A stretch of DNA of 64,000 bases from positions 884,001-948,000 of the forward strand of contig LR990060.1 in NCBI GenBank assembly GCA_905147135.1, in the 5' to 3' direction. Shown in pieces: positions 31,838-42,975 of the stretch; the first letter of the stretch is position 1, and each line of letters begins with the position of its first letter. Under the pieces are notes generated by a model, which was not told the DNA's origin, did not search any database, and worked only from the letters and a program-made list of their open reading frames with translations. Made by a program: the position numbers and the translations under genes. The DNA is from Blastobasis lacticolella. Its lineage: Eukaryota; Arthropoda; Insecta; Lepidoptera; Blastobasidae.

Positions 31838-32080
31838 TTACGGCAGAGAAACAGGCAAGCGGGCCACCTGGTACAAACTAGTCACCGCCGCCTATGGACA
31901 GTAGCAAGCAACATCAGGGGCGCTACCAATGCGTTGCCCGCCTCTAAAAGGACATCTAATAGTGATACCTCTTGCACGATCCTATGTCACAGTCCAAAGG
32001 AAACACTGTGGCTAGGAGCTCATTCCACACCCGAATCGTAGGACCAAGAAACATCCTTTCGAACCTTAATACTACGTAAT
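31838..32080 (-). mobile_element. LINE 3'-end copy (Rep-C relative)
   Basis: It matches 32293-32480 (cagcaacaccagg-like words, tgcgttgcccgcctcta, aaaggaaacactgtggct). On the - strand the frame retains the WNELLATVFP-type C-terminus of ORF2. Confidence 0.75.
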
Positions 32081-32292
32081 AGAAGTTTTTTTTTATAAAC
32101 TCGACTCATTCATCGCTGGTTTAAAGGATAAGGAACTACGAAATGTTATTAGATATTCTCGATTGGTTGCCGGCTAAGCGAGAGCATTATTTTTCTCACA
32201 TCTACAACACGTAAAAGGTGGTTTAGGCGCGCAAAAACTCGCAGCAAAAATGCATTTTGCTGCGAATGGGAGGAAGTGATTTCTTACCTCTA

Positions 32293-32660
32293 CTGCTTTT
32301 TTTTTATGCGGCCCAGCTGATGGTGCGTGGTCACCGCCGCCCATGGACATCAGCAACACCAGGGGCGCTACCAATGCGTTGCCCGCCTCTTAGGTCCCTC
32401 TAATACTCGTATAAGTACCTCTTGAACGATCCCATGTCATAGTCCAAAGGAAACACTGTGGCTGGGAGCTCATTCCACATCCGAATCGTACGAGCGAGAA
32501 ATATTCTTTCGAATCTTCGCGTGGACACCACTAGTGTGAATCTTCTAGTGGACACTACGTAGTGGGGAAGAGTACGTACCCAGCCCGCGGCGGGTGGTGC
32601 GATGAACTGGATCAGCTTGAACGCACCGTTAACACCCTTTTCGTGGAATAAGTGAGAAGT
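32293..32660 (-). mobile_element. LINE ORF2 C-terminus with A-tail, beside MYND stop
   Basis: The - strand frame (about 32655 to 32399) reads FHEKGVNGAFKLIQF, LARTIRMWNELPATVFP and ends YLYEY-stop, the extreme C-terminus of a jockey/CR1-like ORF2. The 3' UTR is the Rep-C head, ending in a T run (32299-32307). It begins about 65 bp past the MYND gene's stop and may be part of its 3' UTR. Confidence 0.8.
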
Positions 32661-32725
32661 ATAATACTTGATATGTTATCGCTTAGTTGTTACGGTCCCG
32701 GCAGGTTTTCTAGTGCAATTTCTTA

Positions 32726-33030
32726 TCAAAATGTCCCACAAATGACAGCATAACATTGATTCTTGAACAGCAAAGGCGTCTCATCGTCAGATATAAAGTT
32801 CCTATCAGGTCTGACGCTGGCATAGGCGTTAATTTTAGGCTCTGATATGACGTTTACATCCACATCAGAGCACTGCTTGACCCGGGCTAAGTCTCGCTGG
32901 AGTTCTGTCATGGTGTAAGCTGTGATGATGAAGGGAACCCTGAGTTTTGTGACGCATTTGATGGTGGCAGGCCAGGTGTCTTTACCGTTGTAGACTGAGC
33001 AGCGCTGGATGCTTGGGTTGAAGGCGCACA
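32726..33030 (-). CDS. MYND gene exon 7 (terminal)
   Basis: The acceptor is attttccag; the exon completes a split Val and has 100 more residues and a TGA. VCAFNPSI, WPATI, PFIITAYT and the C-terminal CYAVICGTF fit the end of MSS51-like domains. A LINE tail begins only about 65 bp beyond the stop. Confidence 0.9.
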
Positions 33031-36000
33031 CTGGAAAATATTTTGGTTTAATTAATATTGTTATATTTATAAATTTGACGTGTGTATCTGTGACTCTGAG
33101 TATTTGTGCATCATATTTTCCGATCGGAAGGACCGATTTCGATTGGCATTTCTTAATTTGAAAGGCACTTTAATCGAGATTATTCATTCCATTAAAATCG
33201 GTTCAGTACTTTAGAAAATATTATGTATATGTAAACGTGGTCAGTGATTTCCCGACGGCTTTTTTATTGGTTAAGTTAATAAAAATTTCAAATCTTATAA
33301 TACTCTCCAAAGACCAATTAATTCTCCTTACAAAATTGTGTACAGCTGTATTCCCAAATGCAATATCTAGTATCGAAATGAAACTATGAGAAGTTGATTC
33401 AATTTCCTTAGAACTCTATGTAAGTACGTATACATGAGTTTAGGATAAACTCTCACCCTAATAATCTACAATCAAATACTATATCCTCGTCAATGGAAAC
33501 CGCTTTTTTTATATTAGACAAAACATGCATTCCACATGCATGCAGTCGAAGATGGAGCATGGCCGGTCTTGGAACAGCCTATTCACTGTAGTCTTTAAGG
33601 TAGCCAGATGATATTGATCAGGGAACACACTCGCCGACAACGCGTTCCATTCTTTAGCCGTACGCATATAATGCGGCTCTTGGAAACCGATTGGTGGAGG
33701 CTTCACCGATGGGAGTCCAGCGAGTGATAAGAACCGCCGAGAGGATCTTAATGTGGAAGAATTAAAAGAGGTGTTTCCAAAGAAGACTGAAACATTACGT
33801 GATATGTCACACGTGTGTCTAGATCACGGTAGAAGAATAACCAGGTAAGGACTGTAGCTTGTGGCACAAAATAGTTTCTGCCCCATACCCATATCCCCCT
33901 ATCCCATACACACGAGCGTCAGTGTGTATGTCTGTATCTACTCTCACCCAAATCAGGAGTGATGAAGTCAGTTGACCAATACTCGTAGTAAGACTTCTTG
34001 TCCTGGAAGTCGAATATGACGCGCCGCTTATTCTGACGGCAGCTGTCACAGGGTCTGTAAAGAAGAAGTTTTGTTGACGATTTTGATAACATAGCTGGAA
34101 GAAAGTAGATGCCAATATCAGCAATCTCTAAAATTGTTTTTTTTTCCTGGGCAATTCACACAGCGCCGTATAGTCCCAAAGTAAGGAATGCATGTGTTAT
34201 GGGTACTAGATAGCTGATAATAGGACTTATATGTTTTAAAATTCACACTTATTAAACATATAATACCTTGACCCTTAACAGAAATTAAAATTCATGATTT
34301 CAATTTCAAACCTGAGACCTCTGTGTGGCAGACCGGCATGTTAACCAACTGAACCACTGAGGCCATCAATTGGATTGGTGTTTTTGTTGATTATTTTAAA
34401 AACATAGCTGGAAGAAGATCAGCTACTATATATCTCTAGTAGCCGATGTTGGCATTGAAAGTAAAGACAGGAAGAAGGAAGCTGCTACGTGCATACGTTT
34501 CCTACACTCCTGAACGGGAGCTGCAGCCCAAGCACCGATCTAAGAGGGATGATAGTTGGACGTGGTATACGATATGATGATATTTTGATTACGATATAAG
34601 ATTGTAACTGGTCCAACTTCGTTATTAGAAATTATTTGGACGGGTACAGACTTCAAACATGATGATTTTGTTTTTCCTTAAAATTTTCGTACCTCATCTT
34701 TCCAAGCAGGTCCAAAGGCAATTGCGAAGGGTTCAGCTCTGGGCCTAAGAGCACTACTCTGAGGTCCCTGACATCAGGTCTGAGATGGAGGAAGAACAGT
34801 TCCCATTTGTTAAGCGAATCAGCCTCGAATTGTAGCTCTGCGCCGATTATGTGAATCGTGAGGGATTTCTGGGAAGAAGAGATTGTCATTAACATCAATA
34901 TAGCAAATACATAGCGCCAAGCCAAGAGACTCACAGATACTGCAATTCAAAATAACCCCATTTCAACCTTGGTTAGGTTAGGTACTCAATTCTCTCGTAA
35001 ACTCGAGAGCTATCTCGACCTGTCTCCTAATACAGGCAGGTTTAGACACCTATTTCCTGCATATTCGCGGGGCTTACGCAAAGCGTACGCCATGCCCATG
35101 GGGTGTCGCATCCGTTGAAGCTTTAAAAGCCTTCCAGGCTACAGGCGTCCCCAGGCGGAGTTGCACTTAGGGTTTTCGTAGCGAGTCTTGCATAAACAGC
35201 TCTCTCCCCCGCTATCCCAAAGTGTCCATTGCCGTTGCAGTGGGCGCAAATACAAAAAAAGTACCCAAAGCGTTATAAAACCAACGTAGGCTGCGCAACC
35301 ACCAGGGACCAAAGCCTAGTGTGATGTAGGTACGATTGGATATTTCAGTCCACTGCAGTTCCACGAAAGGGGAGGGTATTGCCATAATCTCCACGCTTGG
35401 CAGGCGGGTTGGAGATCGCAGTGTTTAAATATAACAATGGAAAATGCTGCTGCCCATTTTCCAGACTACGGAGACTTGATCTTTTGCCTCGAAAACATTA
35501 GTCGCCTTGTACGACCGTAAAGGGTTAGTGCTATTCTACTCAGCCAGACACCACACGGCCCACCGGACACCACCGCCCGTGTCACCCTAGTACCCTAGTA
35601 CTACCTCTAGATGTATCACGTAGAGTGGGTATGCGTTGCCCACCTCTAAAACTCCGGGACACATTTCTCTGGCAACAAATAGGCAATACTTAGGCCCCTC
35701 CACTGCCAGAGCCATGGTTCTCCATGGAGCATCGGAAACCTTACTTACTGGCAGGAACACAATAGGTACTATTTCAAATAGTTTTTCTTTGGCTGTAATA
35801 TTCTGTGAGGTATTTAGGAACACAATATTATTTTTATAAAAAAAAATGTATCAATTATGCGGCTCTGATTCGAACGGGACATTTCCTAAACTCTTTACAA
35901 CTCTGTGTCGAACAACTTTTTTTTTCACCACTGCCTATAGACATTAGCAACACCAAGAGTATCGCTAATGCGTTGCCCACCTCTATAACACGTTGCTCTG

Positions 36001-39000
36001 GCAGCAAAAAGCAAATGCCACTCCACTGCCAAAGCCACTGTTCCACAAATCCCCACCCCATGGAGCACTGGAAACCTTACTCACCGGCAGAAACACAATA
36101 CTATTTAAAAGAGTATTATTAAGCTGCGATATTCTGTAAGGTGGAGGTACTTCCCCAGTCGGGCGGCTCCAATTCGAACGAGATACCCCGCTATGCCCTA
36201 CCTCTCTTAACTGTTTTTTTTTGTGTCAACATAACACGAATGTATGATAGCAGCGCCCACACTTTCGGCAAACCCTTTTTGCCAAGCTAATCTGTACCTT
36301 AAGCCCGTTGCCCATGTCCAGTCCGTGGGCGTAGCTCCGTAACGCATACGCTGCAGTCAACGGCGCGGTGCACGCCTGCGTCAGCGCTGCGTACTGGATG
36401 TCTGACATGTCTGGAAAACAAGACGAGAAAAGTCAGAGAAAATTTAATTAATCCTAGGGGAATCGAAGCGCACTCAAACAACGTATTTATGAGACTGAAA
36501 TCGGTATTAACAACTACCCGCATTCTTACACTAGACGTGATGTTTACATATACTTAAGTATATACCACAAAACTTTATATAATATGTACAGACAAGACAA
36601 ACATACGACGCGAGTATGCCGAAGACCGGGCGAACTGAGTAGAATGAGTAAGAAAGCGAACCCTGGCAGAGGCGGGACAAGCGCCAGGACGCTGATGATG
36701 ATGAGACAAGACAAACATCATCATCAAGACAAAGGCACTGGTCTAACGTCAGCGTGCTTGCAGGACCATCCTTGCATAGCTAATCGTAATATGACAAAAC
36801 AAAAACATATTTTTTATTTCGACAAGCCGGGCATTTGACCGCCATCTCACCTGGTGGTAAGTGACGATGCGGCCGATGATGGAGCATGTAAGAAGGGGTC
36901 CAGATTATAATGATCAGGGACGACACTCGCAGGTAACGCGTTCCATTCCTTAGACGTACGCGTTTTAAAAGTTGAACCAAAGCGGCTCGTGAGGACTATC
37001 TTACTATCTTTGGTTATGATGCGGCCGATGATGAAGCATGCCTGCCTAGGGGTAGCCTAGACCTAGCCTAGCCATGAAAATATTCTTGAAACCACTCACC
37101 TATCTTTTCCTCATACATGGATGCCAGCACTTCGTTCATTTTGTCAGACATTTGGTGGTCCGCCATCACACGCGTCGGCAGCCTCGGTTCCACCCGCCCC
37201 ACCATTTGTTGGTGGGTCACCAGCTTCTGATAGAGAGAGTAGGACTTGCACCACCGCTGGTGGGACTGCGACAAATGGTTCACGTTATCCGCGCAGTAAG
37301 ATACCTGGTAGAGAAAAATGTGATGTCATTATTTGATCTTATTAGCACAATAGTCCCGCTACAGATAATCATCACACATTATGGTTTTGTCACTGCCTCA
37401 ATATAATATCTAGGCGGAAGTCCTAAAACCTATATTGCAATCATTATCATCTTGGCGTTAATGTCCCGGTTGTACTTTTGCGTACGAGGGACCGGGATAA
37501 GGATCGCCTTGTCCATGATCCAGGATTGGCCGATCAGGTAATTACAGTGGAGCGACTACCATCCGATCTCCGTGACTCTGCTACCTGCGTGACCAGGAGA
37601 ACCTGACCAAATTTGATCATTATTACACATTCAATCGCCTGAATAGCAAGGGTTCCTGCTCATGGTCTAGCACACTAGAGCCCAATCGGGACATTAATGC
37701 CAAAATTATTATTTATATTATCGTTAGCAAATATACGATCGTTCATTAAACTGTATTAACAAACCTGTCCACAGCCATCGCAATCCTTTAGGCGGGGCTG
37801 CTTCCATTCCCTGCAAATCGGCTCAGCACACATCCTGGGGTACAGCAAGGCCTCCTGCTCCCAAGGCACCAACTTCCTCTTCAGGACTCTCTCGCAAGAG
37901 ATGATTGCTTGCATACGGAGTAGGCGGTAGGCGTGGCCGGTCACATTCTTCGCTTCGGCGTATATGTGCTTCTGATCTGCAGGGTTTGGGACGAAATGAA
38001 AAGCAGGAGCTATATTTTTATGCACTGGACTTGGGTAATTAGGGTTTGTCAAGATCCATAGTTTTTGTAATAGGTACTACTTACACTAATGTTTAAAAGC
38101 TGATAAGGTAAGGCTCACAAAATGAGCGACAGCAATTTTCTGTCAAATTTTCACTAATGTTTACTAAATACAATAAATAAATATTTGGACAATTCACACA
38201 GCGCCATCTAGCCCCGATGTAAGCAATGCTAACTGATAAACTATATAAATTAAGACTTAGGTACAAACAATGTTATTTTTGTCTGAAATAAAAGTCTATT
38301 ATTATTAAACACATAGGTAACACCCAGATCCGTAACAGAGAAATTTAAGTATTTATGACATACCTTTCAAATGAGCTATGGTAGACACAGCAAAACACAG
38401 AGGTTGATGTTTTTGATTATCTTCATCTTTATGCTTGGGGCTACAATAGAAGATGAGATTGCAAAACGTACAAGCCACTCTAGACTGCTTTAGTTCTTTC
38501 TTGCACACGTGACACGCATTTGGAAGGAACACTTTTCTGAAACTATATTTGTAAACGTATTCTTCATTCTCATGAGTCATGCAAGTAATCGTTTCGCTCG
38601 CAGATTTTCTATCTTTCATGAATCTGTCTTTACTGTCGGTCTGCGATTCTTTTGACTGCTTATTATGTTCTACCGGAACATCGTCTTTTATTTTAACTTT
38701 CGCTTGCATTGCATTCGGTGTTTTATTCTTCTCCTTTTTATAATCAATTCTATTCAATCGTGCAGGAATATCTGGATGGCCTATCAAGTTTTTTGGCGGC
38801 GAAACAGGGTTGACATTTTCTTGTCTCTCTTTCTTTTCGTCGTCTTCGATCGGAGCTGTGATGTTTATTTCAGGATTATTTTTATTCTGGTCTTTAGACT
38901 CAGGTTCTGTTTGCTCGATACGTTCATTGGCTAATATTTCAAAATTTCTGTTAACGTCATCAGCGTCACCACTAGAGGTCAGGGCGTCTTCAAAGGTATC

Positions 39001-41970
39001 TATAGGTTCAAAATTTGCTTGCGTAATATCAAACATGCTATTTGAGTCTGTTTCGGTATCATCTGAGGCTATTGTCATTGATTGCTGTTTACCTTTTTCT
39101 TGTGTATTGTCTGGTTTCTCATTACTCTTTTCTTCTTTTTTTGGATCTTCTTTGGTGTCTTTAGAAGTGTTATCAGTATTTCCAGAACTACTTATTGGCG
39201 TTGTACTACTGGCAGATGTCGTTGCAGCGGAAGCGGTATGTTCTACGTCTTGTTTCCCTTTCTTTTTCTTTCCTTTACCTTTATTCTCTCTCCTTGGGGG
39301 TTGAATTGGCGGTGGCGTTTCTGTCTTTGGATGTAATACAGACTCTGGAATTTCCATGGGATGCTCTTTCTGGGGTTTACTTTTATCGTCTCCTTGATTT
39401 CTTGCTAACATTTCTTGAACTGTAAGTGGTACTACAGTATCAAGAGTTTCTTGGCTTTTGGTGCTAACAGATTTATTTATAGATTTTTCTTGGACAGTCT
39501 CTATTTTGTCTTTAATTTCAATGTTTTCATGTACTTCTAATTTCGCTTCTTCGATGGGGGTAGTTTCCGTAGTCGCTTCGGGTGTTTCATAAATTACTTG
39601 TATGGGCTTATCAAATTCTTGTTCGCTTTTTTCAATAGCTGTTAACTCTGCCAAAGATCTTTCAATAGATAATCGTAACTCTTCCATATCTTTATTAACT
39701 TCTAATACTTTGGATTTAAGATCAGTTTTTTCTTCCCTACTTTTGGTATTTTCCGAATCTATTTCTACAATTTTTACGCCAGAAGAAATAAAGTCTGGTG
39801 ATTTGAGCGGTGTTTCACCTGACCCTTTAATAAAAGGTGTTTCAGGTATATCTAAAGGTATTAGAAGCGTTGCGGTTTCTGCCTCGATTTCTTGAATAAT
39901 AACATTATTATTATCGTCTACATAACTAGATGCACGAGGATACTGTACATCGGGTACAATGTTACAAGTAGATATTTCTGATTCTACTGTCTTGGCACTG
40001 GTTTCTGTATTATCTTGTGCACTGCCTTTATAAACGGGTTCTTCAGGTCTGTTACTTACAAGATCTGTTTTGGTTACTTCTTTATTTTCTCCAGTATCTA
40101 AAGTTTTAGGAGGTCTCGGAGATTTTTTTCGTTTCTTGCCCATTGCTGTAGGAAGAGCACAAATATCTTCAGTTTTCTCTAACATAGGTTCATAATCTTT
40201 TGGCTTTTTCTCTTGTTGAATAGCGATAGATGTAGAAGAAGACTGTTGAACAGGAATCTCACAAACACTTACAGATGTATATTTTTCTTTGAACTCCTCA
40301 ACATCTATTTTTTGAGGTGTAGACGTGCTTTCACTATCAGTAGTACTTACTAAAGATGGTATCCCAATACTTTGTTGTGGGATTTCTAGTGTAGGTAACT
40401 CTGTAACTTTTTCGTCCTCGGAAAAAACGTCTACTTTATCATTATCATCAGTAATGTCTTTTCTTTTTGGAGGTTTAGGTGACTTTTTTCGCTTTTTATT
40501 AGATTTATTATCAGGAACTGTTATATTTTCAGTCTTGTTGGCTTCACCGCTTTCTGTTTCTGTTAACACTTTTTTTACTTCTATATTTTCTAGTTCTTGA
40601 AGTTTTTCTTGTAATACAGTACTTTCTTCTCGAGGAGCTATATTTACATCTCCTTCTAATTTAGTTTGTGGTTGTGTTTCTTTTATTTTTGTCTCTTGCT
40701 CTATAGCAACAATGGCCAAATCGGGTTCACGTAGACTTTCAACATTTTCTTTGTGTTTTTTATCGACTGGTTTAGCAATTTTTGCCTTTCCTTTTATTTT
40801 CTTATCAGATTCAATATCAAAATCTGATGATTCAGTAGGTTTTACGACCTCATATGGCACTATATCAATTTTAGTATGTTGCTCAGATTCTACAATTTCC
40901 TTTGCTTCCTCACTTTCTGTAGGTATTGATTTATTTATACTTTCCCTGTCTACTTTCATTTGCAACTCTGTTTCATGCTCGTGTTTTGGTGGGTGCTTTT
41001 TATCCTTTTTGTTCTTTTTCTTTCCTTTTGTTACATCATCTTTATCTGATTCTACTACTTTTACTTTCGAATCTTCATCAGTAGCTACTTTAAATACATC
41101 TGGTGCAATATTTTCACTTACAGTACTATCCGAACCTTTCACCGAAATGTCAAGTGGAATTACTTGTTCTGGAGGAATTGGTTTTACATCATCAATATTA
41201 GTAGGCTCTTTTGTCTTATTTTCATCAGTACCCGTTATTAATTTTTGAAAAGCCGCAGTCACTGCAATCGCTTCTTCAGACCTTTCCGAATCATTACGTT
41301 TTTTCTTCTTATTTTTCTTCTTTGATGATTTTGACTCTGAGTCAGTATGTTCGATATCTTTGGTGGCCTCAATATCTTGTTTTGTGTCTGTGGTTTCTAC
41401 TTTACTCTTAGTTTCTGTTTTCTCTTCTTCTTTGATGGGAATTGGTACTAATTCCTTAAAATCTTCTTTCACGTCTTGTTTTGTTTGATTGTCTGGTTCT
41501 GCGTGTTTCTTGTTTTTATTTTTCTTTTTTCTTGCCACCGGCGTCATTGAAGATGATTCAATATTTTCTGTAACTATTTCCACAAGCGATTCATCTTTTA
41601 TTTCAATTTTGCTCGGCTCAATTTTCACTTGTGGCTCACTCACCTGGATCTGGATGGGTTCATCTGGGTCAGTTTTAGTTTCATCTTTGCTATCTTCATT
41701 TTCATTATCTTTACCTGGCTTCTTTTTTCCTCTATTTCTTTTAGGTTTTTTAGGAGTATCGCCTTCGTTTGGAGGTGGCTTATCAACAGTAGGTTGGTTG
41801 ATTACTTCACTTATAATTTCAGGCACACGTTCGTCAGGTTTCAACACTATGTCCGTTTCAACTTTTTCTTCAACTTGTTTAGTTTCTTCACTTGGAACAT
41901 TTTCAGTTTGAGGTGGATTCGGGTTGGCTGGTTTTGGTTTATTCTTGTTCTTCTGTTTTTTCGTATTCAT
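32726..41970 (-). CDS. MYND zinc-finger protein with MSS51-like C-terminal domain, seven exons
   Basis: Exons, in order of transcription, are 41970-38364, 37976-37765, 37304-37100, 36410-36298, 34868-34693, 34054-33948 and 33030-32726. All introns are GT-AG and phases agree, giving 1574 residues and a TGA stop. Residues 1-1150 are a disordered, Lys/Glu/Thr-rich region with repeated basic clusters. Residues 1153-1192 form a MYND finger (CxxC, CxxC, C, H, H, C) and residues 1252-1292 a second one split by an intron. Residues about 1380-1574 resemble the C-terminal domain of MSS51/ZMYND15-type proteins (TIHIIGAELQFE, LLGPEL, AFNPSI, ITAYT). MYND domains usually bind proline-rich peptides; MSS51 relatives are mitochondrial or muscle proteins, but no targeting signal is obvious here. 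The role of the giant charged tail is unknown. The 41970 ATG is the first in the open frame. Confidence 0.88.
33100..33260. mobile_element. Rep-H fragment
   Basis: Words attaaaatcggttcagtact and ttagaaaatattatgtatat match the Rep-H family. It is intronic to the MYND gene. Confidence 0.6.
33524..33680 (-). mobile_element. LINE 3' fragment, same family as 25179-26962
   Basis: The - strand frame gives MRTAKEWNALSASVFPDQYH, nearly the same as the LINE at 25.2 kb. Intronic to the MYND gene. Confidence 0.82.
33948..34054 (-). CDS. MYND gene exon 6
   Basis: The exon starts after tttacag and ends TTTGG|gtgaga. It completes a split Arg, adds 35 codons, and leaves one base. It holds PCDSCRQNKRRV, a small CxxC motif within the C-terminal domain, and DKKSYYEYW. 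Confidence 0.86.
34149..34370 (-). mobile_element. SINE-B copy (-)
   Basis: Body ttcacacagcgccgtatagt, head complement with tgagacctctgtgtggcaga and ccactgaggccatca. It lies in a MYND gene intron. Confidence 0.82.
34693..34868 (-). CDS. MYND gene exon 5, MSS51-like core
   Basis: The acceptor is ttcttcccag and the donor ATGAG|gtacga, with 58 codons plus two bases. TIHIIGAELQFE, WELFFLHLRPDVRDL and VVLLGPEL match the characteristic blocks of the MSS51/ZMYND C-terminal domain. Confidence 0.9.
34935..35334 (-). other. MYND gene intron with LINE-tail-like block
   Basis: The stretch 35040-35200 (gcaaagcgtacgccatgccc, ggggtgtcgcatccgttgaa) is GC-richer and resembles the block at 6240-6330. No exon is seen. 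Confidence 0.4.
35335..35580 (+). mobile_element. Rep-E copy (+)
   Basis: Shares caggcgggttggagatcgca and aacaatggaaaatgctgctg with the 42472-42740 copy. MYND gene intron. Confidence 0.8.
35612..35825 (+). mobile_element. Rep-C relative, divergent (+)
   Basis: Words tgcgttgcccacctctaaaa, ccactgccagagccatgg and ggaaaccttacttactgg place it in Rep-C, at lower identity. Confidence 0.7.
35918..36212 (+). mobile_element. Rep-C copy, near full length (+)
   Basis: Almost identical to 11795-12128 from cactgcctatagacattagc to ctatgccctacctctctta. It ends about 85 bp from MYND gene exon 4. Confidence 0.88.
36298..36410 (-). CDS. MYND gene exon 4
   Basis: The exon starts after ttttccag, completing a split Asp, and ends CTTAAG|gtacag, with 37 codons. 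It encodes SDIQYAALTQACTAPLTAAY and a YAHGLDMGNGLK block, consistent with the start of the MSS51-like region. The open frame runs on into the intron, so the donor is set by phase with the next exon. Confidence 0.8.
36590..36720. mobile_element. LINE 3'-end fragment with gatgatgat tail
   Basis: Words ccgggcgaactgagtagaat, gcgaaccctggcagaggcgg and gatgatgatgagac match related ends at 51590-51670 and 46085-46130. RTE-like tails are usual in this group. Confidence 0.55.
36820..37050 (-). mobile_element. LINE 3' fragment, same family as 25179-26962
   Basis: The 3' UTR words (gcatttgaccgccatctcac, ggtaagtgacgatgcggccg) and a short ORF2 C-terminal match are present. The words gatgcggccgatgatg recur at 37018, so the end is duplicated. 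It lies between MYND exons 3 and 4. Confidence 0.8.
37100..37304 (-). CDS. MYND gene exon 3
   Basis: The exon starts in phase 0 after ctaccag and ends ATAG|gtgagt, with 68 codons plus one base. VSYCADNVNH and SHQRWC supply the remaining Cys/His ligands of the second finger. A helix with QKLVTHQQM follows. Confidence 0.88.
37441..37700 (-). mobile_element. SINE-A tail and body (-)
   Basis: Words ttggcgttaatgtcccggtt, cgatcaggtaattacagtgg and gagcgactaccatccgatct; the head is absent. It lies between MYND exons 2 and 3. Confidence 0.82.
37765..37976 (-). CDS. MYND gene exon 2
   Basis: The exon starts after ctgcag, completing a split Asp, then has 70 codons, ending GGACAG|gtttgtt. It encodes an amphipathic helix (HAYRLLRMQAIISCERVL) and the first four ligands of the second MYND finger (CAEPIC and CDGC). 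Confidence 0.88.
38183..38345 (-). mobile_element. SINE-B body fragment (-)
   Basis: Words gacaattcacacagcgccat and cacccagatccgtaacagag; the tRNA-like head is absent. It stops about 20 bp short of the MYND exon 1 donor. Confidence 0.8.
38364..41970 (-). CDS. MYND gene exon 1: charged tail and first MYND finger
   Basis: This single 3607-bp exon has 1202 codons plus one base and ends AAAG|gtatgt. It alternates acidic Thr/Ser/Glu stretches with lysine-rich clusters such as KKKNKKKKRND, KKNKKDKKHPPK, KKRKKSPKPPKRK, KKRKKSPRPPK and GKGKKKKGK. Near the end, CHVC, CTFC, YC, KHKDEDNQKH and a final Cys make a MYND finger at residues 1153-1192. Open frames on the + strand in this interval are shadows of its biased composition. 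Confidence 0.92.
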
Positions 41971-42411
41971 ATTTCACACAAATCTTCACTTCTGCCACTT
42001 TTTCGAATATATAAACAGTTTTCGTAAGTGAAAGTAGGAAAAGGCGACTGAGCCAATCTAAATCCGGTACACGTCTGCCCAATGCACTTTATTCTTGTCC
42101 GCACTAACACGACTGTCATTCTAAATGTCATTTTGTTTAACCAAGCTATTTCGAGCTCTATTCTGAACGTAATATGGTTTATAACGGACTGTTTACGAGC
42201 CCCAGCTTCATTTGCATGCGTGTATAACGCCTGTAATGAGGAAGTGCATCGTGCCAAATCTCAGCTTAGTTACCGCACTAATTATAGTGCAAGATGGTCG
42301 ATCGCAAGATGATATGCGTGACGGATAAACGACTTTGATATATTGTATTTCCAATATTATATTTACAAGCGGATCTAGTCAGAGCTGCAGAATTATTTTA
42401 ACGTATTTTTT
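41971..42411 (-). promoter_or_regulatory. MYND gene upstream region
   Basis: This is the 440 bp between the start codon and the first repeat upstream. An AT-rich tttatatatt word lies about 40 bp before the ATG on the - strand, too close to call a TATA box. The transcription start cannot be placed. Confidence 0.3.
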
Positions 42412-42975
42412 TTAATGCTACTCATTGACAAACGAGCAGACAGCCCACCTGGTGGTAAGTGGTAACTATCGCCCTTCATCATCACAGCCCGTAACAGTCC
42501 ACTGCAGGACTCAGGGCCTCTCCCACAAAAGGGGAGGTTATTGCCATAATCTCCACGCTTGGCAGGCGGGTTGGAGATCGCAGTGTTTAAATATAACAAT
42601 GGAAAATGCTGCTGCCCATTTTCCAGACTACGGAGACTGTTGATTGTTTGCCTCGAAAACATTAGTCGCCTTGTACGACACCCATGCGTGTAAAGGGTTG
42701 GTGCTATTCTACTCTGCCGGACACCACACGGCCAGCAACTGTCGCCCTTAAACATCTACAATCATACAGTTAGGTTGCAGGTAACTAAAATGCAGAACCG
42801 CAGGTGCGTTGTCACTGTGAGGACTAAGATGAAATGCCTCGTAATTTCGCTGGCCACCTTATCCTTCAAACCACAACACAACAACCTAAGCATTGTTGCT
42901 TGGCTTGGGAAATAGATAAGGCGGTGGTACTCATCCAGGCGGACTCCTCAGGCTTGACAGTGTCCTACCACCTGA
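42412..42975 (+). mobile_element. Rep-D copy split by Rep-E
   Basis: Rep-D runs 42412-42476 and 42737-42975 (gatgaaatgcctcgtaattt, aggcggactcctcaggcttg). Rep-E sits between. Confidence 0.85.
42472..42740 (+). mobile_element. Rep-E copy with 13-bp target-site duplication
   Basis: Rep-E (from catcatcacagcccgtaaca to ccacacggcc) is flanked by aactatcgccctt (42464-42476) and aactgtcgccctt (42737-42749). One mismatch separates them. Confidence 0.88.

Noticed and set aside
38665..41911. Several long + strand open frames (up to 178 codons) opposite the MYND gene
   Set aside because: They arise from the skewed Lys/Glu-rich codon composition of the - strand exon. They are Phe/Ser/Leu-rich low complexity with no motif.
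42006..42015. TATA box of the MYND gene
   Set aside because: It is only about 40 bp before the start codon, leaving almost no leader; AT-rich chance match is more likely.
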